DNA from: Limanda limanda
Taxonomy: Eukaryota > Chordata > Actinopteri > Pleuronectiformes > Pleuronectidae
Direction of reading: 5' to 3'
DNA: 64,000 nucleotides
Assembly: GCF_963576545.1 (NCBI RefSeq)
Contig: NC_083653.1
Location: forward strand, 18,069,639-18,133,638
This document shows positions 55,901 through 64,000 of this stretch, piece by piece. A program made the position numbers and the translations under genes. The notes below the pieces were generated by a model. That model was given only the letters and a program-made list of their open reading frames with translations, searched no databases and was not told the origin of the DNA. Positions within the stretch are counted from its first letter, which is position 1, and each line of letters begins with the position of its first letter.

Positions 55901-58900
55901 GTCCTTAAAGCCCTTTTCAGATCGGGGGTCTTCTCCGACGGTGAGACCGCCTGCCACTGCAGAGGAGAGTTCAGACTCAGCGCCCAGCCCACAGTCAACA
56001 TGCTGGGGTTGGGAGAGGGCAGGCGGGGAGGGGGAGGTGGAGGGGGGGGGACAGCGGGGGGGAGGATGGAGGGGGAGACGAGGAATGGGGCAAAAATGAG
56101 GCGCTAATGGAGTTGATAGGGTCCAGGCTTGTGGGTAATGGGGGATGAGGAGCCACGGGGAGGATGGTGGGCAGATTGAAGGTGGGTGGTTGTGGGCTTG
56201 AACGCAAAAGCTAATGTTTGATGCCAGTGATTATTTTTTTTTGTCAGGTGAAGCTTCATGACCAAGGTTACTGGAGGGTCATATTCATAAATCACTATAA
56301 TTCAGGAACAGTACTCCTTGAAGCCAGTTACGTTTTATCTATCAACTGCTTAAGGGACATAACAAACATTAGTCAGCTACAACAACCTAAAGCAGGTTTC
56401 TATGGGGAGGAATCGACCGTGTCAACACCGGGAGAGAGGAGAAGACCGTACGACCCGTTTACTAGGAAGCGCTGACATCACAGAGATCTAACCAATCGGC
56501 TGCAGGAGTGGGATGAGGTGAGAGACCTGCACGCGGAGGCCGGGATGTTTGTGACGGATGGGAAACAGGGGGGAGGCTTTTTTTTCCAAATGGGGAACAA
56601 TGTGATTTGTTTTCAAGTATTTAAGAACTTCTTTTTCTAATGTCTACAAACAAATGACAAGGAAACAGCTATTTGATCTTGATTGGGATGTGTCCACACA
56701 AAGCTGATGTTGGGATGACATTAACTTCACACTGAGATTCATAATGTGGCTGTAGATCTGCCCTGTTTAGCTGTTTAGATATTTTACACTACATGCTTTA
56801 ATGGATAGACCGCACATGGAGCTGCATGTTCAGAGTTAATGTATTCACTGACCTCTCTGTCAAACTGTGAGAGTGGAGCGTCACCGCAGTCCATTCCTCC
56901 ACCAGAGGACAGGGAGCTCTCCGAGGGAGACGTCATGGTCTGACGCTTGGAGCTGTAGCTTCCTCCTGACAGTTCTCTACGCAGAGCGCTGCCGTTCTGA
57001 GAGGACGAGCCTGAGAAACCACAATCTATATGTAAACGCTTCATCCTGCAGGTCCAACGGTGCCAAAGCTACTTTGATTCTGAGAGGATTTATGAACTCC
57101 TGTTAATCACTCACGGATGCCCAGTCCACTGCTGGCGCTCATGGAGCGGCCCGGCTCGGCACGGTTCTTGGTGATGGAGGGGATACTGACCGAGCCACTG
57201 AAACCCGCACGGTTCTCCTGAACACGAACGTTCTGGTTTTAAATACGCACAGAGCAAATACACATATACACCAACAGAGCAGTGCAGGGTAGAGGAGTGA
57301 GGAGGGAGCGACGACTCAACACAAACGTGGCCCATGTGTGTTTGTAAGGTTGAAGCAGAAAGGCATGCAAACATGCTGTTCATTAACACACAATGGGTCA
57401 GGTGGGATGAAGATCAATGAACCTTAGTGGGTAATAATAACAATACTACTACTACTACTACAAATGATAATAATTATATATATATATATATATTGCCGCT
57501 GGTATATATATATATATATTTATACCTGTGCTAAGGTTCATTATGTGATTTGACTCATGTGTTCAGGTGAGGATAGAGAACAGGGACTAACACAGAAACT
57601 AGTTTTGTGTTTAGATCATACTGTGCTGATTGTGTGATTGATGCACCTTTGTTTACATGAATGTGTCATTCAAGTACAACAGCCACGTTTTCCAGGATGC
57701 TTGTATGTGTCTATTTACTGTTTATAAATGTGTGTGCGAGTGTGTGTGTATATACCATGGGCAGGTCTTTAAGGATCTGGATCCCGTCTCCTGGTCCCAT
57801 GTGGGCCACATGGTTGAAGTTGGTGGGGTTGGAGATCAGCTTGTTCCTCATCTCGGGGTCTCGCAGCATCTCCCTAGAATCACACACAATCGAAGCATTA
57901 AAATACACACAGGACAGACAGACATTTAAGGGTGTGTTGCCTCGTGCCGCTGGTATTCTACCTCCTCTGCTGGAGTCGCTCTTCCTCCGGCACCCTGAAG
58001 GAGAAGCGTCTCTTGTTGTTTATGCTGCGCACCATCTGCTTCCTGCTGTTGTCTGACGTCTCCGGGACGACCAGCTCGTCGCCCTCTGGAACATCACAAC
58101 AAAGAGTCAGATACGTTTACACAAGTGACTACAAAGCACTTCAGATTTACTCTGGTGGCTGAGAGCAGCATGTCTAACTTTATACATTTACTGATGACAC
58201 TATTGTGATATAGCACATAGAATATTGTACACACTGCATAGTTTAAAAGCCAGAGCAATGAAAAACTGCTTCTGTCAGCAGCCAGTCAGAATCCTGCTGG
58301 AACTAACTGATATAGTTTATATAAAGCCAACATTTACAATATGAACCATTTACTTTTTACACCAGAACAGAAATAAACCTCAACACTTTGTTGGGAGTTT
58401 GTATTCTTGTTATACTTTACACAGTAAACTTGTGACTTCTTACCGGCCGTCTTGTTTCTAAAGTAGATGAGCCGGACTGTCTCCAGCCCCAGCAGGTTAA
58501 GGGAGCCGTCAATGTTCAGAGGCCGCACCTGAAGAAGAAACATAAAATTTATCATCATGACACTTTCAATCGAATTTACTCTGTTCTTTTTTATTTATTT
58601 AGTCTAGAGATGCAAAAAAATGTGTGATTACTATAGTAATAAGACGAACAGAATGAATTCATTTGAGCCAGCAGGTGGAGCCAGAGATATCTCAGCTCGT
58701 CTCTTAGATTTGACTTTTTCTCCCCACACAGCACTGACCTTCTTGAGAGGGATGGTCTGAATCCACTCCATGGTGTTGACGTCAAACACATCCACAGCGT
58801 TCTCACTGTACACTGACAGGTAGGGGGCGTTGTAGCCTGGACAGATAATCAGTTTCAAGTGTCAGTACTTTCACTATAGTTAGTGCTCTGGAGTATGATA

Positions 58901-61900
58901 ATAATGTTAAAATCTTTAACACATTAGAGAGAATGCTAGCAAATGCATCACCAAACTAACAAATGTGAGCTGTGTGACTCACAGGCAGAGTTTGGCACAG
59001 CCGGCCACATCAGCTCCTGCTGACGCGACCTGCGGCCCTGGGAGTCCACATAGACTCCGATGGAACTGAAGCACAGCAGCAGCTCTTTGCTGGAGATCTC
59101 CACAGCACAGAGAGCTTCCAGGCCCTGCTGCGGGATGAAGGCCAGGGTGTGGTCCTCGTGATGGAGGAGGTTGACCGGGGAAATGTCACCATGAACACTG
59201 CAGAGGACGTTGGAAACACAAAGTTATCATAACAATCTTATTTTAAAAGCAAAAAATGGAACCATTAGCGTAAAAGCTGCTCTGAATTTAGATGAGATAA
59301 ACAGAAAGAGCACCTGTAGCGGGTGAAGCCGGACGTGTAGCCCACATAGAGACGCTCGTTGAGGAGACCTATCCACTGAATGGGACCCGGGGCCTGCACC
59401 TCTCGCAACCGACGATGACGGGTTTTACTCTTATTGACCTGGAGGACAAATAAAAAAATTGTTTTATATTTATCTCATTTATAAAAGTTTAAACCATATC
59501 ATAAAGGTTAAAAGAGTACACAAGCTTGCAACATTTAGATAAAGACACAGAACAAACAATATCTAAAGCTGAGGGGCCTTTGCTCACTGTTCGTTGAAGT
59601 GTTTTCTTACCTCGTAGCAGATGATCTGTCTCTTCATGGCCACACAGAGGCAGGTGAGCGAGCCGTTGCGGACAGGCCCGGAGACGATGGTCTGGCAGCC
59701 TTTTGTCTCGGCCAGCTTGTACGAGTCGATCTCGCGGCCGTCCAGGGCCTGTGTGGGGAAGAGTCGCACATGGCGGTTCCTGCCGGAGATGACGGCCAGC
59801 AGCTGCTCCTGGGCGATCAGGTCGATATGGTGCACTTTCTTATTGTCTCCCACCCGGATTATTTCTGAAGGTGGTGGGAGAAGAGGAACAAAGTGGTGAA
59901 AATAAGAGAGAACCAGAGAAAGTGGCATCAAATCGGGTCATCGGTCAAACTACTGTCGGAGACAAATGAAGAAGAACAGAGCGTTTAAGTGGATCTTACC
60001 ATCTTTGGTGACATGGATGACAAAAAGGCCTTCCTCGTTGCCCAGGGCGACACGCTCGTGATCTGGGGGCAGAGGGGAGAAACAGAGAATTCTACTTTAG
60101 TGCCTCTTTCTATTTTCATAACACCGAGCATAGAGGTTATACTCATATCTGATTGGTTATCTGAGAGAATAGCTCTTGCTGATAACACAATCATGGAGGT
60201 ATTTCTTTTTGAGAGAACAACACAGACCTGATTACAAAGATAAAATAAGAAGTGAGAGGATGCATCGGGGCTTCGAATGACAGCGAGTTTCAGCTGCTTC
60301 CTGTTATAACTCGGGCTTGTTCTGTGAACATCTCTGACAAGGTGCTGAGTCTTTTGAACTGGGATGTGAAGTGTTTGCGTGCCCACCTATGATAGCAGCA
60401 GATTGTGTTGTCTTGATGAGCGGCAGCGTGCTGTCGTAAGCCTCCTTGGGGATGTAGACGAAGCGCTCCTTGAGCTTGTTCTTCTTGAGGATGCGGTGGA
60501 GCTCGTTGAGGAGACCCACCCATTTGTTCCTCTCCTGGTCGCTGTCTGCCAGGATTAGGATGGAGGGCTTGTGGCTGCTGGAAGGGGAGAGTTGGGACGC
60601 CGTCACCTGAGGAGAGAGAGAGAGAGAGGGGACAAACACCGGGGGAAAGGTCACATTAGATGTGGATGGTTATTGATCATTTATGGCCACGACATAAACA
60701 CTAACATAACAATAAATCAAATAAGTGCTTATAAGTAATACATTTGACTTACTCTGAATATACAGGGGATGTCTTTGCGGCTGGCGTGGATGACATCAGA
60801 GGCCAGAACAGAACTGACTGAAAACTCTTCATCCCTGGATGACAGCATGAGATTTCAAGTTAAACACTTGCTTTCAGACAATTAACCATCCTGGGTTGAG
60901 CTCAGCTACAAGAATATCTGAATGTAATATAACTGCAACATAATATAACATGATTTTATATTGATTAATAATACAATCATTGTTATTATTATTATTAATA
61001 AGAATGACTAATTTCTCTATTCATCGATTAATCCTTTGGTGCACAAAAAAGAAAATCATAATTTCCCAAAGCTTCTCATGAACAACCAATAAAATTACAT
61101 TTGTATTTCACAATTTGTCCCACAGGATTTAATGTGTACTACGTGTGACATCCTTCGTCCTTAACCTTCAACTTAGATGAGGAAAAACTTAAAGGAATCA
61201 GCTTCTTAATAGAAAAAACAAAAGGCAGAAACCTCATGTTATAGATGCCTTTAAATGGCTTATGTCTGAAGAACATATTCAGTTTAGTTAAGAGGACAAA
61301 GAAAACCAGGAATTTCTCCCATGTGTAATTGCTTAAGCTCAGGTAATGACAGCACCTACGAGGAGCTGGTAGTGCTGGTTTTACCTCATATCTATGACTT
61401 GGCTGACGACGACACTTGGTAGTGTTGCTTTTCCTTCTCCCAGTTCGTAGAGAAACAGTTTGAAGTCGCACACCACGGCCATTGCCCTCTGCCAACCCTT
61501 CTTCACCCCGGTGGGTTTGGGCACCTGGAGAGGGGAGGCATAGCTCAGGGTTACACATCAACCAGAACATGTAGTTTAAGAACTTTCAACAGTGTCATTT
61601 AGAACTGATTCAGAACTAAATGTAAACCTTTGTGTGACTGAAGGACAACAAGAGAGAGAGTGAAAGTCGTCGTTAATTCGCATTCGAAAACCAAAAACCA
61701 AGGCCTGTCCCAAGGTTTTCAAACATATGCATTCTTTATTGATTGCTCAATGTTTGCAGTGTTCATGGTGATAACCGAGTCTCACTCACCCTGACATGCC
61801 CTTCGTACGCAGTCCCGATGCCCTTCTGAGGGTCGATACCCAGCGGGCCCTTGGTCTGGTCCTGGGGCACGGGACACACAGCCGGAGCCTTGTCCGCACA

Positions 61901-63667
61901 CGTTACATGGCAGGAGAAGTTACACACTGTGCGAGAAGAGACAGAGGGGGCAATTAGGAGAAAAGTTTAAAGTATGTCATAACAGAGAATGCACTGGAAC
62001 TAGTGTCATTCAAATCAGAAACAACAGTTCACAGGTTGAGAATCCATCTACTAAATACATCCACTTCCTTTGTTTCTTACCTTCACAGGTACAACCCTGA
62101 CGTATGAGCCCCACCATGAGGGAAGTGCACTGATTACACTTAGTGGGCGTGCTGAATGACTTCACCACAAACTGATGTGCTTTGGGCTGTGGAGAATACA
62201 AGAGAGCGACATAAGCAGTTTTCAGATATGACCTTTGGGTAAAGTCTGGAGATTAACAAGACTTTGCCTTTCACACATGCACAATGCAGCGGGATTACGT
62301 GATCATGTTTACAAGAGCCCAACATCGTCATTGGCTCTTATCAAACTCTCTAGAGTTCTTTGTCAGTGTTTTCTATGTGTGTGTCTTTTATTGTCGTGTT
62401 TTTTCCATTCGGTCGCGTGTTAGAAATGTTATCAACCCTGTGCTCTCACATCGGATTCTCCTGAATTTCTACAGACTTTATACTAGGAGGTTAGGCGGAG
62501 AGCGGCTATAATCAGTGGCTCTAACAGTTACCTTAGGTGAGGAGCGTCCAATACTGCCGTACCCTCCTGACCGCATGGTGGGCGTCTGGACTGTACGAGG
62601 AGGGTGGTCTATTAACTGTGAAGACACAGAAACAGAAACCAAGTCAACATTGTGTGTGTCACTTAAGTTACAAGAACTTTCAAGATGGATGACCGCACAG
62701 GATTTATTGTGGTTTTCAACTATGAACTCTGGAATAACATCACTTTACAAGCTTAAAATCTTATTAACTTCAACTTGAGCCAGTGCACCATTAACAGGAC
62801 AAAAATTGCACAAACATATATGTGTAAGAAGGACTCCAACAGTCTGATAACATGTTAATAAGTTCAGTTCAGACTGGAGTCCCATATTGGCTTCAATGTT
62901 TGTCTTCCTCTCCTACTGCTGTTCCTTATATCACCCCATATATGTGTTACTTGTGCTGAACTATTTAACAGTCTCAGTATTGTGAGGTGAAAGTTGTTAT
63001 TTGTCAACTGATTTGCTATAGGGAATATTTACACCTGTATGACAGAAATACAGATGGCAGGAACAGGAGCTCCTGAGGCTAAATTACTTTGAGATCCTTT
63101 TCACTTCTCCTATTTAAAAATAATAACCCTGATCACTACTCCTGGCTGGAGTAGTTATCCACTAGATAAGGTGATCAAAAGTCAGAATTAGATTACTAGA
63201 GTCGCAGCAGTTTCTTATACAGACTAAAGCCCATTTTCCATTGGTCAAAAAAACCACAAACATCAGGGTTTTGCCTGCAATGGAAAATGGATGCAATCAG
63301 CATTCACTCCAGGGTCCTATGACTCAGGCTCTGATCGGCAGTGCTGAGACGTGACACCGGGGTGGACGTCTAGACGATGATGCTGCACTTTTTCTGCGCA
63401 ATATTATGAGGGACATTGAACCTTTGGGTGTTGGGCACATAAATAGGCAAACATGTTTGTGTACTTACAGATTTTTACACCTTGGGAACAACATATAACA
63501 TAAACCTGTGACTTTTGGTGTAAAAGAGGTATAAGGGGTTTTCTGACCTCTATGGGCTCCATATCACTAGCCACTGAGGGTGAACGTGAACGGGACTTGA
63601 GGTGGGACTTGGGGTCATCTTCCCGGGATGGAGTGTTGGAGGGGGTGAAGTTATCCATGGAGTCCAC
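52778..63667 (-). CDS. cdc42bpa: MRCK-alpha (CDC42-binding kinase), 3' part
   Basis: MRCK kinases are Cdc42 effectors that phosphorylate myosin light chain pathway targets to drive actomyosin contraction. Only the C-terminal regulatory half is in the window; the kinase and coiled coil lie beyond 64000. Nineteen exons are listed as separate entries. Domain order: C1 zinc finger (HQFVVKSFS to [14 protein letters not shown]), PH ([20 protein letters not shown] to [15 protein letters not shown]), citron homology/CNH ([13 protein letters not shown] to RLIYFRNK), CRIB ([14 protein letters not shown]), and a Ser-rich tail ending [13 protein letters not shown]. The tail and the CNH block [18 protein letters not shown] match MRCK-alpha, not MRCK-beta or -gamma. 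Teleosts have two copies (aa/ab) that I cannot tell apart. An extra in-frame candidate exon lies at 55882-55956. Confidence 0.93.
53094..53114. repeat. Poly-C run (21)
   Basis: An uninterrupted C tract about 40 bp from the neighbouring transposon end; G-rich on the transcribed RNA. Confidence 0.9.
53155..54040. mobile_element. Non-autonomous DNA element, interrupted
   Basis: The left end CTCTCAGGCTACATCCACAC and the complement of the right end, CTCTCTGAGGCTAGATCCAC, are inverted repeats, followed by GACTCCGTTTTAG and GTCTCTACGTTTCC. A foldback element (53508-53838) sits inside, which explains the length. No ORF of note. Located in the last cdc42bpa intron. Confidence 0.65.
53508..53838. mobile_element. 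Foldback/MITE element with about 150-bp arms
   Basis: The left arm runs from ATAGATTTACATATAAAGAC through AGATGTCTCG to GCTCAATTTTCAACC. The right arm is its near-complement, from GGTTGAAAATTGAGCAAG to CATCTAGTCTTTATATATAT. Shared inner blocks include CACATGGCGGCCATCTTGCC and its complement. The arms are almost the whole element, with a centre near 53655-53695. Confidence 0.9.
55882..55956 (-). CDS. cdc42bpa: Candidate cassette exon of cdc42bpa
   Basis: A 75-nt stretch on minus with acceptor CTCTGCAG and donor AAG|GTAATG, open and phase 0 at both ends, so it can be included or skipped between exon 56853-57010 and the last exon without frame change. It would add 25 residues: [20 protein letters not shown] then LSKMK, a basic segment that could form an amphipathic helix. 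I do not recall it in the human protein. It could also be chance. Confidence 0.45.
56853..57010 (-). CDS. cdc42bpa: cdc42bpa exon: Ser-rich tail
   Basis: Acceptor TTTCTCAG, donor GAG|GTCAGT. Encodes [20 protein letters not shown] to [10 protein letters not shown]. Confidence 0.95.
57115..57217 (-). CDS. cdc42bpa: cdc42bpa exon: SVSIPSITK segment
   Basis: Acceptor GTTCAG, donor C|GTGAGT. Encodes [17 protein letters not shown] to [10 protein letters not shown] plus one base of Arg. Confidence 0.95.
57477..57520. repeat. (TA)n repeats
   Basis: Two TA runs separated by TTGCCGCTGG in a cdc42bpa intron, preceded by an ACT trinucleotide run. Confidence 0.85.
57756..57873 (-). CDS. cdc42bpa: cdc42bpa exon: CRIB motif
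   Basis: Acceptor TTCTAG, donor ATG|GTATAT. Encodes [12 protein letters not shown] then [18 protein letters not shown] to KDLPM; ISxPxxFxHxxHxG is the Cdc42/Rac binding signature. Confidence 0.96.
57962..58085 (-). CDS. cdc42bpa: cdc42bpa exon: CNH-CRIB linker
   Basis: Acceptor TTCCAG, donor AG|GTAGAA. Encodes [17 protein letters not shown] to [10 protein letters not shown]. Confidence 0.96.
58444..58528 (-). CDS. cdc42bpa: cdc42bpa exon: end of CNH
   Basis: Acceptor CTTCAG, donor G|GTAAGA. Encodes [20 protein letters not shown] to FRNKTA. Confidence 0.95.
58739..58836 (-). CDS. cdc42bpa: cdc42bpa exon: CNH
   Basis: Acceptor GTCCAG, donor AAG|GTCAGT. Encodes [18 protein letters not shown] to IQTIPLKK. 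Confidence 0.96.
58983..59197 (-). CDS. cdc42bpa: cdc42bpa exon: CNH
   Basis: Acceptor CTGCAG, donor T|GTGAGT. Encodes [16 protein letters not shown] to [16 protein letters not shown]. Confidence 0.94.
59314..59438 (-). CDS. cdc42bpa: cdc42bpa exon: CNH
   Basis: Acceptor CTCCAG, donor AG|GTGCTC. Encodes [18 protein letters not shown] to [11 protein letters not shown]. Confidence 0.92.
59611..59864 (-). CDS. cdc42bpa: cdc42bpa exon: CNH
   Basis: Acceptor CTTCAG, donor GAG|GTAAGA. Encodes [35 protein letters not shown] to KRQIICYE. Confidence 0.96.
60000..60062 (-). CDS. cdc42bpa: cdc42bpa exon: start of CNH (63 nt)
   Basis: Acceptor CCCCAG, donor G|GTAAGA. Encodes [20 protein letters not shown]. 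Confidence 0.94.
60387..60606 (-). CDS. cdc42bpa: cdc42bpa exon: PH end and linker
   Basis: Acceptor CCTCAG, donor G|GTGGGC. Encodes [19 protein letters not shown] to [15 protein letters not shown]. Confidence 0.96.
60753..60834 (-). CDS. cdc42bpa: cdc42bpa exon: PH
   Basis: Acceptor ATCCAG, donor AGA|GTAAGT. Encodes [20 protein letters not shown] then DIPCIFR. Confidence 0.96.
61385..61524 (-). CDS. cdc42bpa: cdc42bpa exon: PH start
   Basis: Acceptor CTCCAG, donor AG|GTAAAA. Encodes [20 protein letters not shown] to VVVSQVIDM. Confidence 0.95.
61790..61926 (-). CDS. cdc42bpa: cdc42bpa exon: C1 end
   Basis: Acceptor GCACAG, donor AGG|GTGAGT. Encodes [20 protein letters not shown] to GTAYEGHVR, with the last zinc ligands of the C1 domain. 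Confidence 0.96.
62081..62186 (-). CDS. cdc42bpa: cdc42bpa exon: C1 start
   Basis: Acceptor CCACAG, donor G|GTAAGA. Encodes [20 protein letters not shown] to [10 protein letters not shown]; the leading His and CxxC are C1 zinc ligands. Confidence 0.95.
62532..62615 (-). CDS. cdc42bpa: cdc42bpa exon: linker before C1
   Basis: Acceptor TTCACAG, donor AAG|GTAACT, phase 0 at both ends. Encodes [18 protein letters not shown] to IGRSSPK. Being symmetric, it may be alternatively used. Confidence 0.85.
63548..63667 (-). CDS. cdc42bpa: cdc42bpa exon: linker, Ser/Arg-rich
   Basis: Acceptor TCCTCAG, donor GAG|GTCAGA, phase 0, 40 residues [17 protein letters not shown] to [10 protein letters not shown]. 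It is the most upstream exon I can identify. Confidence 0.88.
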
Positions 63668-64000
63668 CTGAGGATAGAGAGCGTGGAGTATGAGAGGACA
63701 GAGGGATGAGTAAGAAGGTACCAGTGTGAAGGGGAGGACATAAGGAGGGAGATGGAAGTATAAAAGAGGAGGATGACGGCAGGAGGAAAGGCAGATGAGA
63801 AGTAGAGAGGTGGTGATGAGGGAAATGGAAAGAGAGAAAAAGAAGAAATTAGTGTTAGTTAAAACAAACCAGAGAACAATAGGCAGCATCCATGCTAAGA
63901 GAGAAGTGCAAGCGCCACAATAAACAAATGAATAACAGAATAAAGTAATGCTGTGGTCGAGATATGTGTCCTATCTATTAAAGTGACCACAACTCGAATG
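63668..64000 (-). other. cdc42bpa intron, continues off window
   Basis: No exon recognised; the gene's kinase-encoding part must lie to the right of this window. Confidence 0.7.

Overview
This is a vertebrate nuclear window, almost certainly from a teleost fish. All coding sequence is split into short exons with GT/AG borders. The introns carry long (CA)n/(GT)n microsatellites and fish-type hAT, Harbinger-like, foldback and non-LTR elements. The proteins match four vertebrate families: CYRIA, FBXO16, FZD3 and MRCK-alpha. There is no bacterial, viral or organellar gene, and I found no convincing tRNA, rRNA or microRNA gene.

Layout: (1) 1-6028, no coding exon recognised, with one hAT-type non-autonomous element. 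(2) cyria (fam49a) on +, CDS 6039-13606, including two alternative first coding exons. (3) A gene-poor stretch of about 14-18 kb with a Harbinger-like element. (4) fbxo16 on -, 23081 down to 18210, with a 1065-bp hAT element in one intron. (5) fzd3 on +, CpG-rich non-coding exon near 25.4 kb, CDS 26876-48019, with an intron of nearly 12 kb that holds most of the repeats. (6) The 3' part of cdc42bpa (MRCK-alpha-like) on -, from beyond 64000 down to the stop at 52778 and a long 3'UTR to about 49.58 kb.

Orientation alternates: cyria > < fbxo16, fzd3 > < cdc42bpa. fbxo16 and fzd3 are head-to-head; they are also neighbours in mammals, as I recall. The fzd3 and cdc42bpa poly(A) signals face each other only about 107 bp apart.

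The genes are not an operon or pathway, but three of the four converge on Rho-family/actin and planar polarity biology. CYRIA binds Rac1 and restrains WAVE. MRCK-alpha is a Cdc42-effector kinase. Frizzled-3 signals in planar cell polarity and axon guidance. Exon borders were set by hand from splice sites, junction codons and remembered family sequences; every listed junction keeps the frame. I did not find a clearly novel system. The most interesting items are the paired CYRI N-terminal exons, a weak in-frame-stop donor in cyria, a symmetric candidate cassette exon in cdc42bpa, two possible fbxo16 C-termini, and a nested foldback transposon.
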